DNA of 64,000 nucleotides from Diabrotica undecimpunctata (lineage: Eukaryota; Arthropoda; Insecta; Coleoptera; Chrysomelidae). The translations under genes were made by a program, and so were the position numbers. A model generated the notes under the pieces. It was not told the origin of the DNA, made no database searches, and worked only from the letters and a program-made list of their open reading frames with translations. Each line of letters begins with the position of its first letter. Positions within the stretch are counted from its first letter, which is position 1. The stretch covers positions 27,429,644-27,493,643 of the forward strand of contig NC_092806.1 in assembly GCF_040954645.1 (NCBI RefSeq), written 5' to 3'. Shown in pieces: positions 10,876-22,129 of the stretch.

Positions 10876-11400
10876 GTTAAAGTTTGTAAGGTCACCACCC
10901 CTGTATCTGGCCGCCATTTTGAAAAAGGGATGCAAACGGTTTTCGCGCTGTATTTCGTAAACTAGTAACCCTACAAAAAATTATATCGGATATAATTTGT
11001 AGCAAATTAAATTGTCTACAACTTTATTTGTATAACTTTTCATCGTAAAATGGAAAATAAAAAGTTAGAAGCAAAACTAACTAAAAATGTTGGAACAAAT
11101 TTTCTTTTCGGAACTATTAACTTTTTTCTAGTAATTTTACAATAAAATGACACCAAAGCAATATTATAGAGAGTTTTTCATTGCAAATTTGTATAGTTTC
11201 GTTAATTTTTCTAGTTTTTACAGTGTTCCGAATTTGCCCGAGTTCTTGATTACTCGTAAGAGTACGATAAAAACAAACCATTATACTTAGGTTTCTATTA
11301 TATATTTTTGTATTCATATCACTTTAAATCAATTTATCATTTTCTTTACATCCCTATGTTATTCTTAATTTATTATCGATCCTTTCCGCCACCAAAAACT
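10876..11400. other. AT-rich non-coding stretch
   Basis: No supported frame on the plus strand; a 66-codon minus frame (11117-11317) has no recognisable feature. Confidence 0.4.
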
Positions 11401-11411
11401 TACCCCACCTC

Positions 11412-12030
11412 GTGCGCTTGCGTCGCACGAAAAAGCACCAAAGAACAGAGATAAAGTTTCATAAGAGCAGCGTACCAACATTATCCCAAGATAAACTTGG
11501 TAATGAAAAAAAAAACTTAATATACTTTCTCAAAACTGTTCTATCAGAAGTGGGTTTAAGTGTCGACCAGGCTGAATATGATGTAGGTACAGTCATCATC
11601 CGTTATGCACTTGCTGCGTTCCAATCCTATGATTCTGTGACTGTCGTAGCAGCGGACATTGAAATTCTTGTCTTTCTCACGGCATTAGAAACGAAGTAGT
11701 GCAATGTTGTGTGTCCAAAGTGCCCAATTTTTTTAAACTTTCAAAAGGGTAAAGTCACAACAATTATACTGTCCTTCAGGATTTATATATGGCAATGTCA
11801 GTGCAGAGATTTTGCTGTTTCTCCATGCTTTTTCAGGATGCGACACAACATCGGCAGCTTACAAGATCGGCAAACTTAAATTCATCAACATTTTTCATAA
11901 ACATCCTGGGTTAGCTAGCGGAACAGCATTATTTCTCAGTGAGAAAGCCGAGCCATCTTTGCTCACTGTCGTTGGCGAACATTTTTTCATCTCTTTATAT
12001 GGTGGAAATAAAGATAATATAATGAAATAA
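11412..12030 (+). pseudogene. Fragment of an insect multicopy family with ADxxxLVxLTAL and HAFSGCDTTSA motifs
   Basis: Two plus-strand frames. 11412-11699 ends SVTVVAADIEILVFLTALET, and 11812-12030 reads FLHAFSGCDTTSAAYKIGK and continues to about residue 72. These paired motifs (D-x-D-V-L-V-L-L-T-A-L and H-A-F-x-G-C-D-T-T-S) occur together in a family of large uncharacterised invertebrate proteins that I recognise but cannot name securely. The second motif resembles the helical turn of XPG/FEN-type nucleases, which is only an inference. The frames are separated by a stop and about 110 bp, and the N-terminus is missing. Confidence 0.5.
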
Positions 12031-12550
12031 AGTCTGTGTATTAAGTGAACATTCTTTTACCACTTTTAACAAAAAAAAAAACACTTTAAATTATAAAACG
12101 GAGACTGGGTAGTTAAGTAACATATATTGTAATAATATATTGAACAAAATTTATAAATATTCAAAATAGCCAACATTCACCTTAATAACAAATAATTCAT
12201 CAAAGAAATATCATTCTTCTAATGTTTCTTTTATTGTTATTTTTATTTTTACATTTGAAGTAATTTAAATTTTTTATCGTATTGCTGTAACGAACTTGCT
12301 TAAGACAATTTAATCTTGACATTTAATATTTCAAATACTTCAATGTCAATTTTTATTTGTGAAATCTTTTAATTTCTGTGAGTGTTTTTAAACGTATTTG
12401 TACGCCATTTTTTGTAATGTTCAAATTGTTTTATAGTTTACTCCTGATAAAGCTATCAAATAAATAGCGAAATATTAAGTATCTTAGAAAAAAGAAAATT
12501 TTTTATTAGAGACCACTTTACCCGATAATTGCAACGTATTTATATATATA
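12031..12550. other. AT-rich non-coding stretch
   Basis: No gene seen. It ends in a (TA)n run at 12541-12552 that is the insertion site of the Tc1 element. Confidence 0.45.
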
Positions 12551-14094
12551 TACACTCAGGTGCAAAAAAATCGATCCATTCCTTATTTATTATTTATTTG
12601 AAGTTGTGTAATTTTAGAGACATTAAATTACGTATGTAAATTTAGGTGTACCCTCGTATACGAGAAATAAAATAATATTTTTAATATTGCTTTTTATATT
12701 TCTTAAAACAAATTGGTATTTCAGGTTTTTGTCAAAAAGGGTCTGAAGCAAGTAGATATTATTTATTGAATGTTGTTTTTAATTCAACAACCATACTAGT
12801 GCAGTGATTTTATTTTTAAAACGTGTTACATTTTTATTTAATTATCCTTCCTAAATGTCTCTAACTCCGACAGATGCTGCAAGGGTGGTGACTTTAGTTC
12901 AAGATGGTCGTAGCCAATATTATGCAGCTGAAATGTTGGGTGTTAGTCGATCTTCGGTTCAAAGAGCAGTTCGGCGTTTTATCGACACCGGTAACTTCAC
13001 AAGAAGACCAGGATCAGGTCGTAGAAGGGTAACATCCGAAAGAGATGATCGATTTCTGGTTTCATCATGTTTGAGAAATCGGCATCAAACTTCAGTTGAA
13101 CTGGCAAATCGTCTGAGCGAAGTGAGAAATGTGGATGTAAGCAGATGGACAGTTCGTCGACGACTTGTAGAAGGTAATTTATTATCCAGAAGGCCAGCCC
13201 TATCTCCAATACTATCCATAGAACATCGCAGAACTCGCCTTGCTTTTGCATGAGAACATGAAAACTGGAGTGATGCAGATTGGAGCAATGTACTGTTCGA
13301 AGATGAGTCCAGATTTTGTCTAAGGTCACCAGACGGCCGAGAAAGGGTTTGGAGAAGACACGGAGAGCGATATTTTCAATGTAATATTGCGGAAAGAATA
13401 AGTTATCGGGGGGGCTCCGTTATGGTTTGGGCTGGTATCAGTTCAGAAGCCCATACTGATTTAGTTATTGTAGATAGAAGTTCTATGACTGCTGCAAGAT
13501 ACATAACAAGTATTTTAGATCAGCATGTTGTACCTTTTGCTCCATTCATTGGACCTAATTTTATTTTTATGGACGACAACGCGCGTCCTCACCGTGCTAG
13601 AATCGTCAACCAATATATAGAGGAGGTGGGAATTGTCCGTATGAACTGGCCAGCTTGCAGTCCCGATCTCAATCCCATAGAACATCTATGGGATATGATG
13701 GGAAGACGTCTTCGAGCACGAGTACCCCGTCCAAACAACTTGGCTGAACTTACAGCGGCTCTTCAAGAAATATGGGACCAATTGGATCAATTTGATATCC
13801 AGAGGTTAATTACCTCAATGCCTAGACGTGTACAGGCTGTTATAAGGGCCCGAGGGGGAAACACTAAATATTAATTACTTATCAATGTTTTTCTTAATTT
13901 CAGAAAGTTTTGAATATTCTTGTATTTTTGAGTTTTGGCGTATGTCTCTATAAATAAATGATTTTTTTGTATATTCTGTAAAAATTATTTTAATCTAACA
14001 TATACTTACATATATACCTGATTTAAAACTAATATCTTCAAACGTTTTCTTTTTTCAGCAAATAATACCCATGGATCGATTTTTTTGCACCTGA

Positions 14095-14100
<6 letters not shown>
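12551..14100 (+). mobile_element. Tc1-like DNA transposon, near complete, in a (TA)n tract
   Basis: Terminal inverted repeats are exact: CACTCAGGTGCAAAAAAATC begins at 12553 and its inverse ends at 14098, each flanked by TA. The right flank continues as a long (TA)n run and the left flank is (TA)6, so the element jumped into a dinucleotide repeat. The single gene fills 12855-13874. Length of about 1.55 kb is normal for Tc1 elements. Confidence 0.92.
12855..13874 (+). pseudogene. Tc1 transposase (DD34E), one internal stop
   Basis: A 339-codon frame is broken only by TGA at 13251-13253 (codon 133). N-terminal helix-turn-helix DNA-binding domain (about residues 5-50, MLGVSRSSVQRAVRRF), a GRRR hook-like linker at residues 55-58, a second HTH (about 70-115), then the catalytic domain: FEDESRF with the first Asp, IFMDDNARPH with the second, and PDLNPIEHLWD with Glu 35 residues later, giving DD34E. 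The C-terminus ends ARGGNTKY. It cuts and pastes the element at TA sites. Apart from the nonsense codon it looks intact, so inactivation is recent. Read-through is possible but unsupported. Confidence 0.92.

Positions 14101-14160
<60 letters not shown>
14097..14160. repeat. (TA)n microsatellite
   Basis: About 30 TA units directly at the right end of the Tc1 element; the left part of the same tract lies at 12541-12552. Confidence 0.95.
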
Positions 14161-14165
<5 letters not shown>

Positions 14166-14341
14166 GTAACAAGAAGTCCAGTGACCTCTCTCTGATAGTA
14201 AATTAGGTGAACCGCAAATTCAAAGCCTCTTACTAAAGACTTTTAACGACGCTAGAAGTATCTTTTTACTTCAACATGCATCTACGATTCACCTTTGAAA
14301 ATTACTATCTTTTTCGCTCTTTACGTAGAGAAAGACGTTTA

Positions 14342-14525
14342 AATGAAAGTAAAAGATTGCATTTCATTTCAATCGGAACTCCACCATTGCTCTACACGTG
14401 TTTCGAGTTATTCAACTCATCATCAGGAGCACTTGTGGAAGTTCAACTGAAATGAAATGCAGTCTAGTATTTGGTTTTTATAACCAAAATAACAGCCTTC
14501 GTATGAATGAAATGCAATCTTTTAC

Positions 14526-14531
<6 letters not shown>
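14342..14531 (-). repeat. Hairpin repeat bounded by 26-bp inverted repeats, carrying a hammerhead core
   Basis: GAAAGTAAAAGATTGCATTT (from 14345) reappears inverted ending at about 14528, just before a second (TA)n tract. Within this, TGCATTTCATTTCA at 14358-14371 is also the exact inverse of 14448-14461, and GAACTCCAC/GTGGAAGTTC pair further in. The unit therefore folds as a long stem with the ribozyme core at its tip. No coding capacity. It could be a non-autonomous element or a Penelope-type terminal piece. Confidence 0.65.
14388..14431 (-). ncRNA. Hammerhead ribozyme candidate (type I, short stem III)
   Basis: Read 5'-3' on the minus strand: stem I strand UGCUC, core CUGAUGA, one extra U, stem II GAGUU-GAAU-AACUC, core GAAA, stem III ACACGUGU (self-complementary), cleavage residue A (triplet GUA), then stem I partner GAGCA. 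Every core nucleotide of the hammerhead consensus is present and stem I pairs perfectly for 5 bp before extending into the long outer helix. The extra U after A9 departs from the standard core. Very short self-complementary stem III is known from hammerheads in Penelope-like elements and retrozymes, where dimers cleave best. Confidence 0.7.

Positions 14532-14606
<75 letters not shown>
14530..14606. repeat. (TA)n microsatellite
   Basis: Pure TA dinucleotide run of about 38 units. Long Ile-Tyr frames across it are artefacts. Confidence 0.95.
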
Positions 14607-14610
<4 letters not shown>

Positions 14611-15842
14611 GATAGATTACTGTTTTGTATATTCTTTCTCCTGTTTTGTGATTTACGTACTATGCCTTAACTTGAGATATTTTTCTTCTTCTTTCTCAAA
14701 AAATACGGGAAAACTATACATAACGATAATAATGTTTAAGATAAAAATATAAAAGCAAGAATGGTACTAGCAGCGACAATTGAGAAAGTTTCTAAATACA
14801 TTTTATTATTAGGTTCCTTCAATTATATTTAACTGATATTTTTATTCAGGATATCAGAAAATTGTTTCATATTTACGTAGATAGTATACATAGTTTCATT
14901 GAAACCGGTCCTGATCTGGAGCAATACTTCTTACCACTTTCTTTGGAGTATTTTTGTATGTGACGCGGCGTAATCCATTACCGCAAATAGGGATTTCTGA
15001 GACGCCGCCGTTGTCTTTCTTCCTCTCCCGATGCGTGCATGCATCTACAAAATTTTAAACCAATATTTTCTTGTTTTTCGGAGACGTCGATACAATCTCG
15101 AGATGGAATGTGTCAAATCGAAGGCCGCAACTCATTTTTCAAAGTAACCGGAAAATGCAACGCTCCGGCATTCCCTTAAGAGTTTCTGTGTAAATAAAAA
15201 CTGGGTATAGACGTATTTCCATAAGAAAATTGTTATGCTTTTTTTTTTTATGTAGATACTCAGTTTATGTCATTTTGTCGGTCTATTCGCTAAAAAGTGG
15301 ATAAAAGCTTTGTTTTTCTTACTAAAACGTCTATTCCAATAAGATGGGGAAAAACATCAGTAAGAAAGTAAAAAATATTGACAGATTAAATTTAAAAACA
15401 TTCATATTCTCTCTAAATAAATTCTCTTATTTATTTTAGTTTCTATCTTTGATCGTACTAATAATGTTTCTAACCTAATCTAACGTTGTTAATACATCAT
15501 ACATTTCTCTCAAAATTTTCAAACACTCACACTCGTATACCGCTTTTGAACTTTGAAATTAAATTTTCTTCAACCTAGTTTTTTTGGTATTTATTTGTGT
15601 GCAATTCCGATCGTTTTTATTATTATAATAAATGTTATGAATATCTAGAAGATATGACAATTTTTATCTATTAAGAGCTTTGAAAGAGAATGGCAATGTT
15701 TTAAAGATTACCATCCTATTGTTTATAACTTCGTTGCAAATACCGGTCAACATTGATCTGTTGTATCTTAGGAACCACTACTTGTAATTTAATTTTCTAG
15801 AGATATTCTATTTATTTATAAGCCAAAAAATGGTTTACAATT
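14607..15842. other. Non-coding stretch with a G+C-richer block at about 14950-15180
   Basis: Mostly AT-rich. The block at 14950-15180 holds several CpGs and, on the minus strand, a 37-codon frame after an acceptor-like TTTTGTAG (MHARIGRGRKTTAASQ...). This is too little to call an exon. No RNA gene recognised. Confidence 0.3.
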
Positions 15843-16530
15843 TTAAAAATTGTTGAGACTGCCCAAGTAATCCAATACAGCATTTTTCGTTTTCCCAACA
15901 AAACTTATATCATCAGCATACGCCAAAATTTGCACTGATTTATTATATATTGAACCAGTGGTTGTGATTTGTGACATACGTATTACTTTTTTCACATCCA
16001 GATTGAACAGTATACAGGAGAGACGGTCTCCCTGGGCTCCGATACTTGTTTTAAAATGTTCAGACTGTTCCCCCTGAATTCGTACTCTACATTCAACTTT
16101 TTCAAGAGTTAGTTTTGTTAAATTTACCAACTTATTTGGTATTTCTAGCTTTTTCGTTGCTTTTAACATTTCTCTTCTATTCACAGAGACGTAGGCTGCT
16201 TTGTAGTCCATAAATATGTGATGAGTATCAATGCCATATTCAAGTGTTTTTTCGAAAATTTGTTCAGGGTTACAATCTGATGAATTGTCAATTTAACACC
16301 TCTGAAACCAGCTTGGTATTTTCCTACTATCCGTTCTGTATATGCTGCCATACTGAGAGATAGTACTGTGGAAAATATTTTATACGCTGCATTTAGGTGC
16401 AAAGTATTTCAATATTCCAATCATTGGGGAGGGATTTCTGTGTCCATATTTTTTTTATAAGCTGCTGCAATTTCATTATGATCTTTCGTATTAATTTCTT
16501 ACAAATTTATTTCTCAAAAATTAGTCATTT
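15843..16530 (-). pseudogene. LINE reverse transcriptase fragment (same family as 44.0-45.4 kb)
   Basis: Two overlapping minus frames (16402-16181 and 16211-15843) give NAAYKIFSTVL, IVGKYQAGFRG, then MDYKAAYVSVNR (R-x-D-Y-K-A-A-Y-D-S-V region with the Asp changed), IGAQGDRLSCILFNLDVKKV, and QILAYADDISFVGKTK with YADD intact. The 5' part continues in broken frame to about 16530. The copy at 44.9-45.4 kb (+) shares the same blocks. The 3' end of the element (thumb and C-terminus) is missing. Confidence 0.75.
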
Positions 16531-16537
16531 CATATAT

Positions 16538-17990
16538 CCCTGAATGTAGCTATGCTAGCAAGCCGCGTCGTAAAGGAATGGATGACGCAGCACGGACTGA
16601 AACTTGCGGCAGACAAAACCGAAGCCATCATTCTGAAGGAGAAAAAGAACAGACAAAGTGTTGAATTGCAATGTGCGGAAGCATGTCTAACACCCAAGAA
16701 ACAAGTAAAGTACCTAGGAGTGACATTGCACCAGCATGGAAAATGGGGGGAGCACACGCGGGAGGTCTTCCAGCTGCGAATAGTGCGGCAGCGTTGGGGA
16801 TGGTGATGCCCAACATTGGGGGACAGAAATCCGAAAGGAAGGGGGTCTTACACGGTGTTGTACAGTCGATCATCTTCTACGCGGCACCAGTCTGGAGCGA
16901 GGCGGTAGAGATAACGGCCTATAGGAGGCTCATGACACAAGTGGACAGAACTAATCTGTTGCGAGTGGCATGCGCCTACAGGACTGTGTCTGCGGCAGCC
17001 TTGTGGACCATCACTGGATGTGTTCCGTTGCATGTTTTGGCAGTGGAAAGAAAAGAGCTCTATGAGAGAAGAGGTCCAAACCTTACTATGGCAAAGAGAA
17101 GACAGGAAAGAGAAAGGTCAATTGAAAGATGGTAAGAAGAATGGAACAACACGAAGGATGTGACACAGTGGACGAAAATGCTGATCCCGAACATAAGAGA
17201 TTGGGTGATATAAGGCGACTAGAATATTTCCTGACGCAGGTGCTGACAGGACACGGGTGTTTTAGGGCCTACCTCTCTAGGTTCGCAAAGGCTGACACAG
17301 ATGAATGCCTATACTGTGGACACTCGGGCACTGTGACACATACGATATTAGATTGCAACAGATGGATAGTAAAAAGGAACAGAATGGAAAGAGGGACAGG
17401 TGTGAATTTTGTTACAGTGAGAGAAATGATTAAGAGAATGATTGAAAATAAATCAGGTTGGACTAACATCCACAACTATATCCGTGCAGTGATCAAGAAA
17501 AAAGAAGAGGAAGACAGACAGCTGGACCAACGGCAAAGGTTAGAGTGACAGATGCTGGAAGTTGAAGCTAGAAAAGTGGATCAGACTGTATGAGTTAGAA
17601 TGCGTGAGTCAGACTGTGGGGAAGGAGGAATATCCGGTCAGGGAATGATGCCGTACTAGGAGCGATGAGGGTCTTCTACGCGCTACCTGGAACGAGATAG
17701 AGAGCCTCCTTGCTGATGAATGGAGTGTGGATGTGGATGAATGGAGAATGAATGAATGAAGGTAGTGCTTCAGAAGTGATGCCGGCCATACAGCGGCCAT
17801 TCCGCTTCCGGATCGTTGGATGACAGAGGAGGGTCTAGTTTAGCAGGTAGGCGTTCGGCGTAGACTCGGCGATGAGAGGGCATTTTAAAGTACCTCGGGA
17901 ACTATCGACGGGAGTACGAAGAACGAATCCTGCACTAAGGTCAGTAAGGCGGCATCCTGGACTGAGATGTCTTTTGAAAATTCCAGACCC
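16538..17990 (+). mobile_element. R1-like non-LTR retrotransposon, 5'-truncated copy 2
   Basis: The copy starts within the RT after the catalytic box (RVVKEWMTQHGLKLAADKTE) and runs to a 3' UTR ending CCAGACCCCCC near 17990. Coding lies in three frames: 16552-16806, 16671-17135 and 17129-17548. It retains the segment missing from copy 1 and the 3' UTR aligns with 7262-7701. No clear target duplication was seen, and its left edge abuts the minus-strand LINE at 15.8-16.5 kb. Confidence 0.8.
16671..17548 (+). pseudogene. C-terminal part of R1-like ORF2 with CCHC knuckle
   Basis: Frames 16671-17135 and 17129-17548 carry SIIFYAAPVWSEAV, CAYRTVSAAALWTITG, VPLHVLAVERKELYERRG, then after a shift near 17130 the zinc knuckle CLYCGHSGTVTHTILDC (C-x2-C-x8-H-x4-C), which is characteristic of R1/I-group ORF2 C-termini and thought to bind nucleic acid. 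The open frame ends with a highly charged tail at 17548. The initial part (16552-16806) contains LTPKKQVKYLGVTLHQHGKW, the RT thumb Y-L-G motif. Confidence 0.75.
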
Positions 17991-18169
17991 CCCCTCTATA
18001 CAGACAAAAAAAAGCTATGGTTTATTTTGGATCTGTCTGGCCTGATTGCCTGAATGTAATGTGTTTTCCAATCGACTTTTCTACAAAGTGTTCGAACCTT
18101 TTCTAAAATTGCTACACTTTTTATTCACTCCGAATATTAGTCCAGTTAGTGTTTGTTATATAACAACAT

Positions 18170-18260
18170 CTGTGCAGCTTTTCCGCGCTCCTGCAGATAA
18201 GATAAAGATTGCCATGATGATCGCCAACATTCGTAACGGATAGGCACATCAAGAAGAGAA
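18170..18260 (+). pseudogene. Tail fragment of a LINE C-terminus
   Basis: LFRAPADKIKIAMMIANIRN followed by G and a stop matches the tail of the LINE at 36147-36503 (LFRSAANKIRISMLIANIRN) and of those at 27.7 and 54.6 kb. Only about 30 codons survive. Confidence 0.65.
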
Positions 18261-19570
18261 GAAATATCGGAATTTATCCGAAGGTAAATTTTTTAAATTT
18301 TTTTATACTTTAAAGTTTTCTTTTAAGTACTTACAATCCTTTGTTGGATTGTCTGGCGCTAGCTTTTTCCATTTTTCTGTAAAGCTAATACTTCAGTCCC
18401 TCAATACATATTTATAATTATCAAATTAAACTAATACATTTAATATTATAAAAACAAATAATAGATAATACACCTAGAAAAAAAACATAGATAAATATAA
18501 CCTTAGGTATTTTGACAGTGAATATAAGAATATAACGAATTAAAATAGTTATCAACATAATATAAGGGTAATCCACTATTTTTATTACATCAAGTCGGTA
18601 TATGTCAACTAAGAATTAACTCCTTGTATATCAAACAATCACATTATTCCACCACACCCTCTCTCACATAAAAAATATTAATATTTTTTCCTGTCGCACT
18701 ATTTCTTCCACTCTGAAACTTGATATCTCAACTTTTTTACTACATTTAATGGGGCAGAGTTGTCCTTGGGTGCGTTACTTTATGATACTTCTAAGCATTA
18801 TCTTTGAACTGCTGTCAAGGCGAAACTTAAGGGATATTCGGTTACCGTGTACAAAATGAATTTGGTGAAACTAGATACGGGGCCCACGTTTTGACTTCCG
18901 ATGACATTGCTGATGGCGATAGGAAAAGAAACGATTATTGTTATTATGAGACTGAAAACCAGTGCTTGTTTATATTGTCAAAAACAGATCCATCAAAAAA
19001 TGTGAAGGGAAGTTTTTCTTTCACTATGAAAATAAGCACAAAACAAAGAAGACTAAGTTCACACCATTATAAGTAAAAAATGAAATAAATTTTGCATAAC
19101 ATATGAGTCAATTAAAAGAAAGTGAAACAGAAGGAGGTACTGTAGTCTATTAGCGCGATGCTTCATACTATGTTTTCTGAATGTTTAAAATTTAATCATT
19201 ATTATATTTGCTCCTAACGCCACCTGTTACCGTATTAACAAAGCATACATTGTTTATTTCTGACATACCTGTCAAATTTGGACGAAATATTAAATTAGTA
19301 ATAAAAGAAATAAATATCATTTGATAGTAAATTGAATTATTATAATTATAAACTAAACAATATTATATTTAAAAATAATAATTGTATTTATATTTTAAAA
19401 CGAGAATTACAAAAGTTTGAACAGATGATGCAATGTTGTTATTAATCAGATGACATTTATGACTTTTAAATTTTGACAATCGTTAAGAATCGAGTCTTTT
19501 AGTGACATATATTCTTTTAATTTTTTATTTCTCATTTAATGACTATATTTTATTAGTTATTTTTCATCCA
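18261..19570. other. AT-rich non-coding stretch
   Basis: No gene recognised. A 61-codon plus frame at 18891-19076 has no known motif and is probably chance. Confidence 0.4.
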
Positions 19571-19599
19571 GGTTTTAATTGAAATCTGTATATATTCAG

Positions 19600-20340
19600 G
19601 GATTCTCGTCCCATTCTCGTTTAGGCCTCTCTTACTCATGGCGTCGTCTACTTCGTTCCTCCAGGATTTTCGGGGTCGTCCTCTTTTCCTCCTTCCTATG
19701 GGGCTCCATTCGGTTATTCTCTTTATCCATCTACTGTCGCTAGTTCTTCTTACATGTCCAGACCACTTTAGTCTTTTTAGTTCTATATATGTTAGTATGT
19801 CTGTTTCTATTGATGTTCTTTGCTTTATTTCGTCATTACTTCTCCTATCCATTCTTGTTACTCTGTAGCATCTTCGCAAGCATTCCATCTCTGTTGCTAC
19901 TATCTTACTGCTATTTTTCTTGTTTATGATCCAATTTTCAGCCCCATATCATAATGTTATTAGTGGTCTGTGATCATAATACTTCGCACTAATGTTTTAT
20001 AAATCTGTTTTTGTCTTCATATTTAGGTGTCTATCCCACCATACTGAGTTAAGTTGTCGGATTGCTGTTCTTGTTTGTCCTAATCTTTGTGTATTTTCTT
20101 CCTCTGTTGTTGCCTTTTTCGTGATTATAAACCCCAAGTATTTGAATTTATCCTTTCCTTTGATTGCTACGTTGTCATCAATCTGTAAATCTTCTGTCTT
20201 CTTCACTTGTAGATGGGTACTCGGTTTTCGAGAGGTTAATATCTAGGCCAGCCTTGGTATATTCTTCTTATAGTTTCTTGATCATGTAGCTGAGGTCGTC
20301 TTGGTCTTGTGCAATCACTACTTCAAACTACTTTAAATCT
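19600..20340 (-). pseudogene. LINE ORF2 C-terminal region
   Basis: Minus-strand frames 20206-19997 and 19888-19553 read KFKYLGFIITKKATTEEE, QLNSVWWDRHLN, then METCLRRCYR-like, LKRLKWSGHVRRTSDSRW, ITEWSPIGRRKRGRPRKSW and EVDDAMSKRGL, the usual order: thumb Y-L-G motif, W-x-G-H-V-x-R, then R-G-R-P-x-x-x-W. The middle is shifted and contains a stop. No catalytic RT box is included. Clade not assigned. Confidence 0.75.
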
Positions 20341-20559
20341 GTTTAGAGTGAATATATGATGCCTAGAAACGAATTGATCAAGAGTAGTGAATCGATGTAA
20401 ACAACCACTATTTTTTTACGCTACCCGTGACGACGCCATCTTGTGGCGCTAACTCCGTGACGCTCGCCTCAGTATTTTACTGTAGACAAAAAAGTAATAA
20501 AACGACAGTATGGAAGCTTCGCTTCAAAATTAAAAAACTGAATTGTAGTAAAATAAAAC

Positions 20560-20900
20560 GAAAATCATCATCATCACTGGCTCAACAACCCTTTTTGGGT
20601 CTTGGCCTGTTTTAGGATTCTTCTGAATTCGGATCTGTTTCTTGCTTTTTTTTCTCCATTTTCTTTTTATTTTTAGGGTTGTTATAACATTTTTAATTTG
20701 TTTGATGTATCTTAGATTCGGTTTTCCTCTTGTTATTTTCCTACTTATTTGCTTATTTTGTTTGGTATTTCTCCTTCTTCTGTTCTTTCTACATGTCCGA
20801 TCTTAATCCCATTTTAGGTTTGGTATTTCTATTTTTACATTGCTTTAGTTTTTTTGTCTAATCCACCTATTTGAGCCCCTATCCATTAATTTTGTACTGA
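20560..20900 (-). pseudogene. LINE C-terminal and 3' end fragment
   Basis: The minus strand ends RSEFRRILKQAKTQKGL followed by a stop and a (GATGAT)n-like simple tail at 20565, the canonical end of a LINE ORF2 plus tail. Upstream, RHVERTEEGEIPNKISK and other basic pieces are visible in broken frames. Confidence 0.6.
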
Positions 20901-21029
20901 GCATTTGCATCTCCATGGCCTTACGTGTTTTTGACTTTATCAACATTTAACTTTGTAAAAATCCGTACTTTTATTAGTGAGCGACAATATAGTTAAGAAA
21001 AACAAAAGTAATAAAATTTTCACTATCAT

Positions 21030-21090
21030 CAACCTTTAGGCGTCCACCGCTGGACATAGGTTTTCCTCAGCTCTTTTCATCTAATTATAT
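21030..21090 (+). repeat. Short dispersed repeat with GTCCACCGCTGGACATAGG motif
   Basis: The block CGTCCACCGCTGGACATAGG is close to GTCCACTGCTGGACATAGG, which recurs in many arthropod genomes next to LINEs or in SINE-like repeats. Recognition only; the limits are uncertain. Confidence 0.4.
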
Positions 21091-22125
21091 ATTTATTTTT
21101 GGAAATATACTTTTTAAAAACTTTAGTTCACAGATTATATTTATGGTACACTTTGACAATAACTTAAAATACAAGTAATATAAGAAGTAACGTATTTAAT
21201 GTCAAATTATAGACTGATACAGCATAGCTAATAAACCAAGTATAAAACTTATACTCAGAATAAATCAGGTATAGTCAAAATCACTAACAATAAACATGGA
21301 ATAACTTAGATATATGTTATACTTGGTATAAGAATTTATTCCAAGATTATACAGACCCACACCTTTGTTTAAGTCTAGTATAACCGTGGTATAACCTATT
21401 TTATGAATATCAAAGTCATCAGTGACAAGAATATATTATTTTTTGTATTGTTTAATTGTTTTGTGAGTAGCTATATAATAAAAAAATGTGTTTGAGGAGT
21501 TGCGGCTGTCGAGGAAGTTGATAATTTAATTAACATGATGGAAAATACACGAAAAAGAAAAACTTTCAAAGAAAGAAAAAATCCATTTTCAAAATACACT
21601 AGCAATTTTTGCAATTTGTTGCAACTTTATTGCAAATTTAAAATACTCAAACTCAACATATAAGATAACAAATAAAGAAAAAGATATATTTGGTGTCAGT
21701 TGTCAGTTTCAAAGAAAAATCAAAATTGACATATTTCACTCAATATGTCGTTGTTCTATATATTTGTGCAAAAGATTGCGACATTGCCAAACTATTAGTT
21801 CGGAATAAAGTGGGAATACTTACAACTAACATATACTGAGTTTATTTGTAACAAATTATTTTAGTATTTTATTTACCTTATACTTAGGATAACTATTCTA
21901 GATATAAATACGGAATAACCTTAGAATACGAGTGTTTTATTAGTAAGACAGATAATGTCTTACGATTGTTACAGCTTTTATATGATTATACAATAAACAA
22001 ATTAGTCTAGAAAGTAATCAGGAATCTTCCAATATTGATTAGTAAATAGTTTCTTATTAAATATACATTAGGATGATGTCTCTTTGGAATATTTGTTAAA
22101 TATCTGTTGTTATATCTGTTAAACG
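21091..22125. other. AT-rich stretch, possibly a MITE at about 21229-21944
   Basis: CTAATAAA with TATACTCAGAATAA on the left and the loose inverse (TTATTCCG...TTTTATTAG) near 21944 hint at degenerate terminal repeats rich in TATAC motifs. Matches are imperfect and no target duplication is clear. No coding sequence. Confidence 0.25.
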
Positions 22126-22129
22126 GTTG

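Noticed and set aside
14507..14752. Long Ile-Tyr reading frames over (TA)n runs here and at 62.2 kb
   Set aside because: Pure dinucleotide repeat translated; no gene.
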